In this document: positions 45,429 through 53,658 of the stretch, piece after piece
Layout: each line of letters begins with the position of its first letter
How positions within the stretch are numbered: position 1 is the stretch's first letter
Assembly (NCBI GenBank): GCA_963801255.1
Contig: CAWDEC010000015.1
Span: 1 to 64,000 of the forward strand
DNA from: JAICXG01 sp963801255
GTDB lineage: Bacteria; Verrucomicrobiota; Verrucomicrobiia; Chthoniobacterales; UBA10450
Direction: 5' to 3'
DNA length: 64,000 nt
Made by a program: the position numbers and the translations under genes
Notes under the pieces: generated by a model
Seen by the model: only the letters and a program-made list of their open reading frames with translations
The model's database searches: none
What the model was told of the DNA's origin: nothing

Positions 45429-46946
45429 ATGCGCACACTTGCACTAGTTCTCAGTATCCTTCTCGCCAGCGGTTCGCTAGGGCTCTCCAAAAAGCCACCG
45501 ATCGCGACCCAGAAGCTGGCTCCGGAAGCGAAGGGCGCCGTCCAGGCCAAAGAGTTATCTTTGGTTCGGGTAAATGTAACCGGCCAGCCTTTCGATTACT
45601 TTCGGCCGTGGCAAAAGAAGGCGCCCTTTTCCAAGCGCGCGCTCGGAGCTGTCCTGCCGCATGATCGCGTGCTTGTCACGGCCGATCTGATTGCGAACCA
45701 GAATTACGTTGAGCTGGAGCGCGCCGAAACGGGAGATAAGAGCGCCGCGACCGTAGTAGTGGTAGATCACGAAGCCAACCTCGCCTTGATCGAACCCAAC
45801 GATAAAAGCTTTCTCAAAGGCTTACAGCCGCTCGATCTGGCGCTCGACACGGTGGTCGGCGACAAGCTTTCGGCCTGGCAGTTAGAGGCGACGGGAGCGC
45901 CCGTCGTGACGGAAGGAATCGTGACGACGATTGGCATTACGCGCTATCCGGCGGACGTGGCTGATTTCCTGACTTATCGTTTGAGTATTCCGATGCAATA
46001 TCGGGATAACAGTTACACGGTGCCGCTGGTAAAGAATAACAAGCTGGCTGCGCTTCTCCTGCGGTTCGATCCTCGCACCCAGGTGATGGATGCCATCCCG
46101 GCGCCGATCATCGCCCATTTTCTGAAAGACGCGAGCAGTTCCAAGTATCAGGGTTTTCCTTCGCTAGGCATCACCTTTTTTCCGACCCGGGACCCGGAGC
46201 TGCGCGAGTATGCGGGGCAAAAGACGGGCTCAGGCGGCGTTTATGTGACGAATGTAGAAGCAGGACAGCCTGCCGCTAAGGCTGGATTGCAAGCCGGTGA
46301 CATTATTACGGCGGTCGAGAATCATGAGATCGATCAAAACGGTAATTACGTCGATCCACTCTATGGGAAACTGGGTTTCGGGAACCTGCTGACTGCCAAG
46401 GTATATGTGGGAGACACGGTTGCGTTGCATGTCACGCGTGGCGAAAAACCACTGACCCTGAACGTGACTTTGGAGCATCGTTCCGAAGATGACTATGTCG
46501 TTCCGCCATATAATATTGATGAAGCGCCTTCCTATTATGTGCTGGGCGGACTCATCTTTCAGGAGTTAACCCGGCAGTATCTTAAGGAATGGGGAACAAA
46601 CTGGCAAAAAGAAGCGCCGCAGGATTTCGTTTACCTCGACAAGTTCCAATCCGAGCTGTTCCCCGAAGGCCATCGCAAGGTTGTGATCATAAGCCAGATC
46701 CTTCCTGCCAATGGTACACTTGGGTATGACGATTTCAGTTATCTCGTGGTTAAGAAAGTGAACGGCATGGAGATTCACTCGCTGGGTGACCTGGCCCAAG
46801 CGGTCAAGAAGCCGATGGACGGCTTTCACGTTATCGAGACGGTGGACGACCCGAAGCAACTCGAGCTAAGCGTCGACGAAGTCGCCGCCGAGGCTGAGGC
46901 TTTGCAGAAGAATTACAGTCTGCCGGCTTCCCAGCGCCTGCCGTGA
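45429..46946 (+). CDS. Exported Deg-like pseudoprotease with PDZ domains
   Basis: From ATG 45429 the product is 505 aa with a signal peptide (MRTLALVLSILLASGSLG). It follows the same plan as the protease just upstream: trypsin-like domain, PDZ (GGVYVTNVEAGQPAAKAGLQAGDIITAVENHEI) and a second PDZ-like part (VVIISQILPANG...KKVNGMEIHSLGDLAQAV). At the triad positions it has D86 instead of histidine (VLVTADLIA) and N117 instead of aspartate (HEANLALIE). The GNSGGP oxyanion loop is replaced by DNSYTVPLV. It is therefore predicted to be catalytically dead. Translational proximity (4-bp gap) suggests it partners or regulates the active protease. Confidence 0.85.
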   Translation: MRTLALVLSILLASGSLGLSKKPPIATQKLAPEAKGAVQAKELSLVRVNVTGQPFDYFRPWQKKAPFSKRALGAVLPHDRVLVTADLIANQNYVELERAETGDKSAATVVVVDHEANLALIEPNDKSFLKGLQPLDLALDTVVGDKLSAWQLEATGAPVVTEGIVTTIGITRYPADVADFLTYRLSIPMQYRDNSYTVPLVKNNKLAALLLRFDPRTQVMDAIPAPIIAHFLKDASSSKYQGFPSLGITFFPTRDPELREYAGQKTGSGGVYVTNVEAGQPAAKAGLQAGDIITAVENHEIDQNGNYVDPLYGKLGFGNLLTAKVYVGDTVALHVTRGEKPLTLNVTLEHRSEDDYVVPPYNIDEAPSYYVLGGLIFQELTRQYLKEWGTNWQKEAPQDFVYLDKFQSELFPEGHRKVVIISQILPANGTLGYDDFSYLVVKKVNGMEIHSLGDLAQAVKKPMDGFHVIETVDDPKQLELSVDEVAAEAEALQKNYSLPASQRLP

Positions 46947-47653
46947 GTCAATCGGTCCTGCCGCCTTTCGGCGCGATCTTCGACTGGGACGGCGTTATTA
47001 TCGACTCGGCCAAACTGCACGAGCAAAGCTGGCATCAACTCGCAGGGGAGCTTGGTAAGTCTATCGCTCCGGAAAGTTTTATCCGCGGCTTTGGAATGAA
47101 GAGCGCGCAAATCATCGCCACAATTCATCATTGGGCGATGGAGCCGGAAGAGGTCGCAGACCTGGTCCAGCGGAAGGAGGCGCTTTACCGCGAGTTAGTG
47201 TCAAAGAGCGAAATCCAACCGCTGCCCGGCGTGGTCGAATGGTTGCATCGACTTCACGAGGCAGGAGCGCCTTGCGCCGTCGCTTCTTCGACGCAACGCG
47301 CCAATATCGAGGCCGTACTGCATCGTATCGGTTTGGAAAGGGGTTTTGCGGCAATTGTCTCGGCGGAGGATGTGTCTCATGGAAAACCGGATCCGGAAGT
47401 CTTCCTTAAGGCTGCCGCACGGCTGGACTTGGAGCCGCAGCGCTGCCTCGTTTTCGAGGACGCTTATGTGGGGATCGAGGCCGGGCACGCTGCCGGGATG
47501 AAAGTAATAGCAGTAACTACCACCCACAGGGCTGAGGAACTGCGAGCGGCAGATTTGGTTGTCAGGCGATTGGATGAGCTTTCGCTTGAGCAGACAGAAG
47601 AGTTACTCGTGCAAGGGAAGTTGGCGGCGGGCGGACTCCCGTCTGCGCAATAG
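46943..47653 (+). CDS. HAD-superfamily hydrolase (beta-phosphoglucomutase-like)
   Basis: A 236-aa subfamily IA HAD phosphatase/mutase. Motif I is FDWDGVIIDS (nucleophile and acid/base aspartates), motif II ASSTQR, the lysine lies in SHGKPDPEVFL and motif IV is VFEDAYVGIEAG. A helical cap (residues about 20-90) fits beta-phosphoglucomutase or phosphoglycolate-phosphatase-like enzymes; exact substrate cannot be told. The GTG start at 46943 overlaps the preceding stop (GTGA), so it is the third gene of the Deg operon by position. A functional link to the proteases is not evident. Confidence 0.88.
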   Translation: MSQSVLPPFGAIFDWDGVIIDSAKLHEQSWHQLAGELGKSIAPESFIRGFGMKSAQIIATIHHWAMEPEEVADLVQRKEALYRELVSKSEIQPLPGVVEWLHRLHEAGAPCAVASSTQRANIEAVLHRIGLERGFAAIVSAEDVSHGKPDPEVFLKAAARLDLEPQRCLVFEDAYVGIEAGHAAGMKVIAVTTTHRAEELRAADLVVRRLDELSLEQTEELLVQGKLAAGGLPSAQ

Positions 47654-47693
47654 CGATCGCCTAACTGGTCAGCACCTCGACTCGCGGTGTTTG

Positions 47694-48662
47694 TTATTCG
47701 TTAGGTCCAGAAAGAGTCTGCCGAGGATCCATCTTCCGCCCCGCTGCCGCCCAGCGATCGTAAAGTGCCCAGCCACGCGCGAGCACGGCCTCGCCTTCCG
47801 CGAACCGATTCGGACTGGCGAGCAGAACAACAATCAATCGCCGCGGCATCACATAAGTCGTGGTCCCCTGTTGCACGACCTCGGAAGCCTGAGCGGCTGA
47901 CAAGACCAAACAATCTCCGGCTCGCCGCGTACTCCCGGTCTTAACCCCATCAACGTTGTTCTGGCCCAGGAGCTCATTGGTGTTGCGCAGGAGATAGCGC
48001 TGGCGGGTGGCACCACGACCAAATTCGATTTCCCGTGTCTTTTGCGAGACATAAAAGCGAAAGCCCGCGCTGTTCATCGCGTATCTCGTCAGGCGAGCGA
48101 TATCCGCCGCGGTCGAAAAAGGTTTCTCCTTTAAATCGACTCCGCTCGGATTGAGAAAGCGCGTCCGCGTCATGCCAAGATGCTGCGCAAGCGCGTTCAT
48201 TTGCCTCACGACATAATCCGCCGGCGTGCCGTGCGCCGCTTCACCCGCGGGCGGCATGTCTCTTTCCAAGACGCGCCCGACGTGGTCGGCCAGGGTATAG
48301 GCAGCGATGTTGTCGGATTGAACGAGGGCGGCATAAAGCAGGTCTCGTAGCGTGATCGTGTCGCCCGGTTGGAAACCGATAGCGTTGGTGGAAGTTTCGG
48401 CGAACGCCTGGGGCGGAATGGTCGCGACTTGGGCGAGATCGCCGTGCTGTTTGGTCGACCAATCGAGCACCACCATCGCGGTGGCGATCTTCGTCAGGCT
48501 GCCGACCTGACGCTTTTTGTCGTCGTTAAATCTTTCGAGAACGTAGCCGCTCTTGGCATCGATAATGACTGCGGCCGCTGCCGCTCGCAGCTGCGGCGCG
48601 GCGTTGAGCGCAGAAACCAAAACGAGTGCGCACAGTACAACTTTGCGAGGAAACGTGATCAC
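47694..48662 (-). CDS. D-alanyl-D-alanine carboxypeptidase (S11, DacA-type)
   Basis: A 322-aa penicillin-binding protein that trims the terminal D-alanine of peptidoglycan stem peptides in the periplasm. It has a signal peptide (VVLCALVLVSALNAAPQLRA) and all three S11 motifs: SLTK with S55/K58, SDN at 116-118 and KTG at 241-243. The C-terminal domain that follows the peptidase fold in DacA is mostly missing, and no amphipathic membrane anchor is evident, so the product may be soluble. Downstream and upstream genes lie on the same strand. Confidence 0.92.
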   Translation of the reverse strand: MITFPRKVVLCALVLVSALNAAPQLRAAAAAVIIDAKSGYVLERFNDDKKRQVGSLTKIATAMVVLDWSTKQHGDLAQVATIPPQAFAETSTNAIGFQPGDTITLRDLLYAALVQSDNIAAYTLADHVGRVLERDMPPAGEAAHGTPADYVVRQMNALAQHLGMTRTRFLNPSGVDLKEKPFSTAADIARLTRYAMNSAGFRFYVSQKTREIEFGRGATRQRYLLRNTNELLGQNNVDGVKTGSTRRAGDCLVLSAAQASEVVQQGTTTYVMPRRLIVVLLASPNRFAEGEAVLARGWALYDRWAAAGRKMDPRQTLSGPNE

Positions 48663-48750
48663 GGCACCTAAGAACGCTGCACGTTAACTGGACCCGTTTG
48701 CTTGGCAAACGCAATCGGGCGGTTCACTTTGCCTAACGAAGCTCGCGCAG

Positions 48751-49428
48751 TTATCGCAAGGTAACCGAGGAGCGTGCACCATAGCGGAAAGGATCCGGAC
48801 TCAACACCAGCATGATGCGCTCGGCCGCATTTCGCAGGTCGAATGGCGTGGCTTTTCCGAAACCGCTAGCCCGCAAAGTTCCAGCGTGGCCTTGCAAGTT
48901 GCTCCCGCCCGCGAGGTCGAATTCGTAGACTACGCGATGTGCTTCCACATCGGTCACTCGTACGTGGAGGGCGAGATGGGAACGTCCCAAGCCGAAATAC
49001 CCATAGACGGAACGGTCGCTCGGGTTGCCGCCATCCACGAGCATGAACTCTCCTTCCACCAGCCAGCCAATCCGGGGCACTTCATTGGGCTGAATGATGC
49101 GTACCGGGGCAAGCTTGTTCAGTTCTTCTTTCAGATCGCCGGCGAACTGGATTGGAGTCAGCTCCTTCCGGATCGGCATTTCCCCCTCGGAGTCGGCTTC
49201 ATCGCCACGAAAGATCGCGTGATCGATGCAAAAAGGTCGAATATAAATCGCTCTCGGAAAGGCTGCTCCGATACCACAATTGGTTTCGTAGCGAATGCCG
49301 GCTGAACCGAAGTCCTTGGCGTCTACCTCGGTGGTAGTGTGGCTGCTGGTATTGTAAGTCCGTGTCACCAGCATATCGGCGCAGGAACAAAACATCAGGC
49401 TGCAGGCAAGGACGGTGAGAGATTTCAT
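48751..49428 (-). CDS. Putative lipoprotein of unknown function (DUF4410-like)
   Basis: ATG 49428 gives a 225-aa protein beginning MKSLTVLACSLMFCSCADML, a lipoprotein signal with the lipobox cysteine at C16 (or C14). The rest is predicted alpha/beta: EELNKLAPVRIIQPNEV, GWLVEGEFMLVDGGN, LALHVRVTDVEAHRVVYEFDL. The strand-rich pattern with repeated VEGEF...VRVTD elements resembles DUF4410-type outer-membrane lipoproteins, but this is only a resemblance. An upstream ATG at 49566 lies inside the preceding gene and would hide the signal peptide. It is followed by a CGTTAGGC motif 13 bp after its stop. Confidence 0.7.
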   Translation of the reverse strand: MKSLTVLACSLMFCSCADMLVTRTYNTSSHTTTEVDAKDFGSAGIRYETNCGIGAAFPRAIYIRPFCIDHAIFRGDEADSEGEMPIRKELTPIQFAGDLKEELNKLAPVRIIQPNEVPRIGWLVEGEFMLVDGGNPSDRSVYGYFGLGRSHLALHVRVTDVEAHRVVYEFDLAGGSNLQGHAGTLRASGFGKATPFDLRNAAERIMLVLSPDPFRYGARSSVTLR

Positions 49429-49526
49429 AATCGTTGTCGTAGAAAGGTCGTCGTCGTTAGGCCAACAACCCTTCTCCTGCGCCCTATGATGCAACTCTCG
49501 TGCCGTTGGGGGCGCAAATTTCCAAC

Positions 49527-50018
49527 TCAGCGTGAAGCGCGATGGCTCGTGACCAGGCCGCGACAAATGAAATAAACCACCGCCGCGGATGGCAATCCGA
49601 TGATAATCGAACCAATCAAGAGCGGCCGGCCGAGGGAGAAGAACGTTTCCCAGTGAAAATAATCCCGTAAGGCGAAGCCGTGTAGACGGACCTTGCGGGG
49701 CATATATCGGTGCAGCGTCCAGAAACCGATCTTGTATTCCCAGAGGTAGATCGCCGGCATGAATGGCAGGATGAGGTCATGCAACTGCACGCTGATCGCC
49801 GCGGCGATCTTGTTGCTTTTGCATATCCAGGCCACTCCAATCGAGAGAAGCGTCTTCAGGCTCCAGAGCGGCGTGAAGCCAAAAAAGATCCCGATCGCCA
49901 CCCCGAGTGCGATCGAGTGCGGCGTGTCTTCGATCGTGACGAGACGAAAATGAATGTGGCTCAACCAGTCGCGAAACCGCTTCCACGAGCTTGGATTCGT
50001 TGCAGGCTCTTCCGGCAT
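49527..50018 (-). CDS. DUF2062 membrane protein
   Basis: A 163-aa protein matching the DUF2062 pattern: an N-terminal amphipathic lead, then PHSIALGVAIGIFFGFTPLWSLKTLL, a second helix pair around KIAAAISVQLHDLILPFMPAI, and a last helix GRPLLIGSIIIGLPSAAVVYF. DUF2062 proteins are short membrane proteins with three or four helices, sometimes fused to glycosyltransferases; function unknown. It starts 8 bp after the end of the broken DUF72 gene, with a CGTTAGGC motif (50025-50032) in that gap. Confidence 0.85.
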   Translation of the reverse strand: MPEEPATNPSSWKRFRDWLSHIHFRLVTIEDTPHSIALGVAIGIFFGFTPLWSLKTLLSIGVAWICKSNKIAAAISVQLHDLILPFMPAIYLWEYKIGFWTLHRYMPRKVRLHGFALRDYFHWETFFSLGRPLLIGSIIIGLPSAAVVYFICRGLVTSHRASR

Positions 50019-50026
50019 GGATTTGC

Positions 50027-50972
50027 CTAACGAAACAACTCTACCTGACGCGCGGCCGAAGGGACAAGTTGACCGAGTGCCTTGCGCAAACGCAACGCGG
50101 CGTGGGGCGCAAAATCGAGAGCGTTATTGTTGAATATCACGTGCACTGTTTTTGCCTCGGCGGCCAGTTTCTTCGCCCGCTCCGCGATCTGATCGACCTC
50201 TTCGTCGCTGTAATCGTAGTAGAAACGTTCGGCGACGGTCTTGCCTCGCAAATAAGCCTGCGCGTTGCGTCCGTGGAGACGCAGGTAGGCCATCACGGGT
50301 TGCGTGACAACATTCAAATCGCTTGGCATGACCGTAAAATGCTTTTCGTTAGGCCCGTCCACCAGGACAAGTGTCGTCTGGTGTTTTTCAAAAAATGCGA
50401 GCGTCTTCTCCAATTGTTCATCCAGCGTCCAGTTGCGGTTTCGCAGTTCAACGACCAGCCCTAACGAGCTCAACCGCTCGAGCAAGCCGTCCAATTCCGC
50501 CAGTTCATGTCTGCGCGGCGAGAAAGCCGGTGACAACTGGAGAAGAAAAGCGCCGAACTTCTTCGCCTCACGCATGGGTTCCACCGCTGCTGATCATCTC
50601 CTCGACCAGCGGACCTTCGATCTTCGGAGTAAGCGTCACCCTCCCGTTGCCATCGCTCTCCGCAGTCTTTTGCAAGGACGGCGGAAGCGACTTCACATTT
50701 GCCGCGTGGCGCGAAAGGAGTTTGTGCAGTTTGACATCGAACACAAAGTCAGCTGGCGTGCTGCGGCACCAGCGCTCGACCATTCTCCGGTCGGGCACCG
50801 CATAAAAACTCGAGTTCACCTCCACCAACTCGAAGTGCTGCGCGTACCAAGGCAATCGTTCCGTCGCTGGCATCTTCGGCGGATACCACCGTTCGACAAA
50901 GCCTGGATCAGACCAGCTTGCCGTGCCGACGAGAATGCGGCCTGAGTTCGCGGGTGATTGACGGGTCACCAA
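50027..50972 (-). pseudogene. DUF72 (YecE-like) gene interrupted by a frameshift
   Basis: Two open frames in different phases, 50972 to 50568 and 50584 to 50027, together make one DUF72 protein of normal size. The N-terminal half has ILVGTASWSDPGFVERWYP, FELVEVNSSFYAVPD and the conserved DFVFDVKLHKLLSRH. The C-terminal half has FGAFLLQLSPAF, VVELRNRNW, YLRLHGRNAQAY and HVIFNNNALDFAPHAALRL. The frames meet near 50575-50590, where one extra G in the CGGTGGAA stretch would explain the shift: the first frame runs into a stop after SSGGTHA. This could be a true mutation, a sequencing or assembly error, or less likely programmed frameshifting. If intact, DUF72 has an unknown TIM-barrel function. 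The stop codon TAG is built from the CGTTAGGC motif. Confidence 0.8.
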
Positions 50973-51041
50973 AGAGTGAACGCGCGCCGAAGTGGAAACG
51001 CAAACCGCGCCTCAGTCCAAACAAGGCCGCTGACGTCGCCG

Positions 51042-51116
51042 TGGCTCCAGCGGTAGGATTCGAACCTACGACCAATCGGTTAACAGCCGACCGCTCTACC
51101 ACTGAGCTACGCTGGA
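51042..51116 (-). tRNA. tRNA-Asn (GTT)
   Basis: The complement folds as a full cloverleaf of 75 nt including an encoded CCA. The acceptor TCCAGCG pairs with CGCTGGA. The D-arm contains AGCTCAGTGGTAGAGC and the anticodon arm CGGCTGTTAACCG with GTT. The T-arm is GTAGGTTCGAATCCTAC. A possible promoter reading leftward has TTGCCG (51166-51171) and GATATA (51141-51146), with a long 19-bp spacer. Confidence 0.97.
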
Positions 51117-51208
51117 TTCTCGTCGGCGGGGTGAAGGGCGTATATCTTGCCTCTGAAGCGGCGACCGGCAAGTGTTTTGTCCGCCGCTGGCCGTTCCAAT
51201 TTCTCCAT

Positions 51209-51236
51209 TTGCCAACCGCGCGAAACCGGCCATAAT
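51209..51236 (+). promoter_or_regulatory. Probable sigma70-type promoter of initiator tRNA gene
   Basis: TTGCCA at 51209-51214 and CATAAT at 51231-51236 are separated by 16 bp. The predicted start near 51243 lies about 8 nt before the tRNA 5' end. Good match to -35/-10 consensus and position; not proven. Confidence 0.55.
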
Positions 51237-51250
51237 CAGTCCTTCAAGAT

Positions 51251-51324
51251 CGCGGGGTGGAGCAGCCTGGTAGCTCGTCAGGCTCATAACCTGAAGGCCG
51301 CGGGTTCAAATCCCGCCCCCGCAA
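51251..51324 (+). tRNA. Initiator tRNA-fMet (CAT)
   Basis: The sequence is nearly identical to the E. coli initiator tRNA and has its hallmarks: an unpaired C1 opposite A72 (CGCGGGG against CCCCGCA), D-arm GTGGAGCAGCCTGGTAGC, anticodon loop CTCATAA and T-loop TTCAAAT. CCA is not encoded; CCC follows A73. The anticodon stem TCAGG/CCTGA has A29:T41 instead of the first of the three consecutive G:C pairs usual in initiators. Confidence 0.96.
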
Positions 51325-51387
51325 CCCCCAAATTCTCGCCACCACTCGGCTTCCTCTCTCGCTGCTCGGCAGGAAGTTTGTGATTCG

Positions 51388-51720
51388 TTAGGCCGCGGAC
51401 GCTAAATTATTAAGCCGATCGAGGATCGCTTTTTTGGGGTGGCCACCGACGAGCTGCTCCTTTAGTTCGCCCTTGTTAAAAAACAATAGCGTCGGCACCG
51501 CGCGCACACCGAAGCGCTGCATGAGGGCCGGTTCATCCTCAATATTCACTTTCGTGATGCGAAAGCGTCCGTCGCTTTCCCGGGCGATCTCATCCAAAGC
51601 CGGAGCGATCATTTTGCAGGGGCCGCACCAGGAGGCCCAAAAGTCTACGACCGTCGGCACGGGCGACTGCAGGACTGCTTTCTCAAAGCTGGCTTCGTTA
51701 ATGTTGATAGGTTCGTTCAT
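51388..51720 (-). CDS. trxA: Thioredoxin
   Basis: A 110-aa cytosolic disulfide reductase of normal length with the active site WCGPC (W31-C32-G-P-C35), the buried aspartate in VVDFWASWCG and the cis-proline loop RAVPTLLFF. It overlaps the upstream htrA-like gene by 4 bp (ATGA), so the two are co-translated. The stop codon TAA lies inside the CGTTAGGC motif on the opposite strand (51386-51393). Confidence 0.97.
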   Translation of the reverse strand: MNEPININEASFEKAVLQSPVPTVVDFWASWCGPCKMIAPALDEIARESDGRFRITKVNIEDEPALMQRFGVRAVPTLLFFNKGELKEQLVGGHPKKAILDRLNNLASAA

Positions 51721-52790
51721 GGATTTTCTTGATTGAATTGGCGTCTGCCTGGTCGCGCCTGCAACGGTGGAAGTTCTCGCGGGACGACGGTGCAGAAAAG
51801 TTTTTCAGTTCCTCGGAGAAACATGAGCGGTAAAGGCACGCCAATCGCGGAAGCGATGAGTTGCTTGTGCAGTGCATCCACACTCGGAATCGGCTGCCCA
51901 TTAAAGCCAACGATGGTGTCGCCAGCGTGTAAGCCGGCCAGCGCCGCCGGGCTTCGCGGTTCGACCTCCATAACCTGTACGCCGCTGTCGTTAGGCAAAC
52001 GGTGAAATCGGACGACGCGTGGATGCAATGGCACATTCTGGCCCGCCACCCCGATTGAGCTGCGGCGGATCCGGCCATCCTTAATCAGCCAGCCGGCGAC
52101 AACCCTGGCCGTGTTGCTTGCGATGGCGAAACAAATTCCCTGGGCCGGCAAAATAACCGCGGTGTTCACCCCGATAACTTCGCCCGCACTATTGACCAGC
52201 GGCCCACCGGAATTGCCTGGATTCAAGGCAGCATCTGTCTGAATGATTTCGTCCATCAGACGTCCCGATTCCGAGCGCATGGAGCGTCCCAGGGCACTGA
52301 CGATGCCGGCGGTTACGGTCTGTTGAAATCCGTAAGGGGAACCGAGCGCGACGGCGATTTGACCGACCTGAATTTGCGCAGAATCTGCCAGGCGAACGTG
52401 TTGCACATCCGGCGCGTTAATGCGGATGACGGCGAGATCGGTTTCGGGATCGCTTCCGATCAGGTGCGCCGGATAAACCCGAGCGTCGTGCAGCGTGACC
52501 TCAACCTCACGCGCACCGTGCACGACGTGACTATTCGTTAGGATGAATCCATCGCGGGAAAGAACGAATCCCGAGCCGCCACCCGGACCGCGCTCGCCGC
52601 TCTGGACGCGAATGTTGACCACGCTGGGTGCGACCCGCCTGACAACCGCGGCGATCGTTTTCGAATAGACATCGAGTAGTTGATCGTCGCCTAACGAAGG
52701 AGAAAAATCGCCTGACGATTGACCAGCTCCGCCAAGGATGGGAACCATCCTGGGCAAACGCTTTCGTCTCGAGTCAAGGAGAGTGGTCAT
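51717..52790 (-). CDS. HtrA-like trypsin-fold serine protease with one PDZ domain
   Basis: From ATG 52790 (MTTLLDSRRKRLPRM) the product is 357 aa; alternative starts exist at 52850 and 52748. The triad is complete: H88 in LTNSHVV, D118 in DPETDLAVIR and S194 in NPGNSGGP. A PDZ domain ends the protein (VQVMEVEPRSPAALAGLHAGDTIVGFNGQPI). No signal peptide or membrane anchor is evident, so unlike the Deg pair at 43925-46946 it may act in the cytosol or leave by another route. It overlaps trxA by 4 bp and lies 10 bp after the SDR gene, forming an SDR-htrA-trxA unit. Confidence 0.88.
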   Translation of the reverse strand: MTTLLDSRRKRLPRMVPILGGAGQSSGDFSPSLGDDQLLDVYSKTIAAVVRRVAPSVVNIRVQSGERGPGGGSGFVLSRDGFILTNSHVVHGAREVEVTLHDARVYPAHLIGSDPETDLAVIRINAPDVQHVRLADSAQIQVGQIAVALGSPYGFQQTVTAGIVSALGRSMRSESGRLMDEIIQTDAALNPGNSGGPLVNSAGEVIGVNTAVILPAQGICFAIASNTARVVAGWLIKDGRIRRSSIGVAGQNVPLHPRVVRFHRLPNDSGVQVMEVEPRSPAALAGLHAGDTIVGFNGQPIPSVDALHKQLIASAIGVPLPLMFLRGTEKLFCTVVPRELPPLQARPGRRQFNQENP

Positions 52791-52800
52791 TTCCTGATTA

Positions 52801-53535
52801 TCACCAAGGCAACGTCTCTCCCATGTGCAGGTAGGCCCCGTTTGGTCCATCCGCGCCTAACGTTGCCAACGCCACGCTCGTCTTCGCGCCATCCTCCAAT
52901 TCCATGGAGGCGCCCTCCCCACCCATGTCGGTTTTCACCCAGCCAGGATGCGCGGCATTTACTTTGATCGGGCTATCCTTCAGCTCGTAGGCGAGCTGCG
53001 CCGTATAGGCGTTCACCGCCGATTTTGAGACGTTGTAGGACGCGTAGTTTTTGCTTTCGTAAATTGGCGAACCCGGCGTCGAGTGAAGGGTAATCGAGCC
53101 GAGAATGCTCGATAGATTCACAATCCGTCCGGCGGGGCTCTTGCGTAGAAGAGGCAGAAACGCCTGTGTTGTCGCGATGAGACCAAAGACGTTGGTGTCG
53201 AAGGTTCGGCGCCACGTCTCGAGCGATTGTTCGCTCGCCTTTTTGGTTTCGTCGTCGAGCATTATGCCCGCGTTGTTGATCAGAATATCGAGATGGCCGT
53301 ATTCCTTTTCGACCTCCTTCGCGGCGGTCTGGATGCTCACGGGATCGTTTGCATCAAGAACGATTGCGCTCGCGTCGATCTTCTCACGCCTTAGTTTTTC
53401 CGCTGCCCGCTCCCCCTTTTCCCGATCGCGGGCGCCGAGAAGAATCTTCACCCCCTGTTGCCCGAGTTGACGAGCGGTCTCGAAACCGATGCCTTTGTTG
53501 GCACCGGTGATTAATGCAATTTTTTTCTCATTCAT
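52801..53535 (-). CDS. Short-chain dehydrogenase/reductase
   Basis: A 244-aa classical SDR with the NAD(P)-binding TGANKGIG at 10-17, the NNAG at 87-90, catalytic serine near 142-143 (NLSSILGS) and Y167/K171 in YNVSK. The GARDREKGERAAEKL segment after beta-2 suggests NADP preference, as in carbonyl reductase-like SDRs. Length is normal. Its promoter region contains the palindrome TGACTAGTCA (53602-53611), also found upstream of the adjacent TetR gene, so it is probably the TetR target. It heads an SDR-htrA-trxA group on the minus strand. Confidence 0.92.
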   Translation of the reverse strand: MNEKKIALITGANKGIGFETARQLGQQGVKILLGARDREKGERAAEKLRREKIDASAIVLDANDPVSIQTAAKEVEKEYGHLDILINNAGIMLDDETKKASEQSLETWRRTFDTNVFGLIATTQAFLPLLRKSPAGRIVNLSSILGSITLHSTPGSPIYESKNYASYNVSKSAVNAYTAQLAYELKDSPIKVNAAHPGWVKTDMGGEGASMELEDGAKTSVALATLGADGPNGAYLHMGETLPW

Positions 53536-53600
53536 AATTTGCTAAGCGGACAATCCGCGCCTGCTACCGGCGTTTCGTTCCAATGCTTTCTCTTGTTAAT

Positions 53601-53611
53601 TTGACTAGTCA
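53601..53611. promoter_or_regulatory. Palindromic operator upstream of the SDR gene
   Basis: TTGACTAGTCA contains the perfect 10-bp palindrome TGACTAGTCA (53602-53611), 66 bp upstream of the SDR start. The same 11 bases occur at 54290-54300 upstream of the TetR-family gene. Shared sites at a regulator and its neighbour are typical of autoregulated TetR operons. Confidence 0.7.
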
Positions 53612-53658
53612 TCTATTCGCCTTCTCGCCCAACGCGTCAACACGACCGTTGCCTGCTT

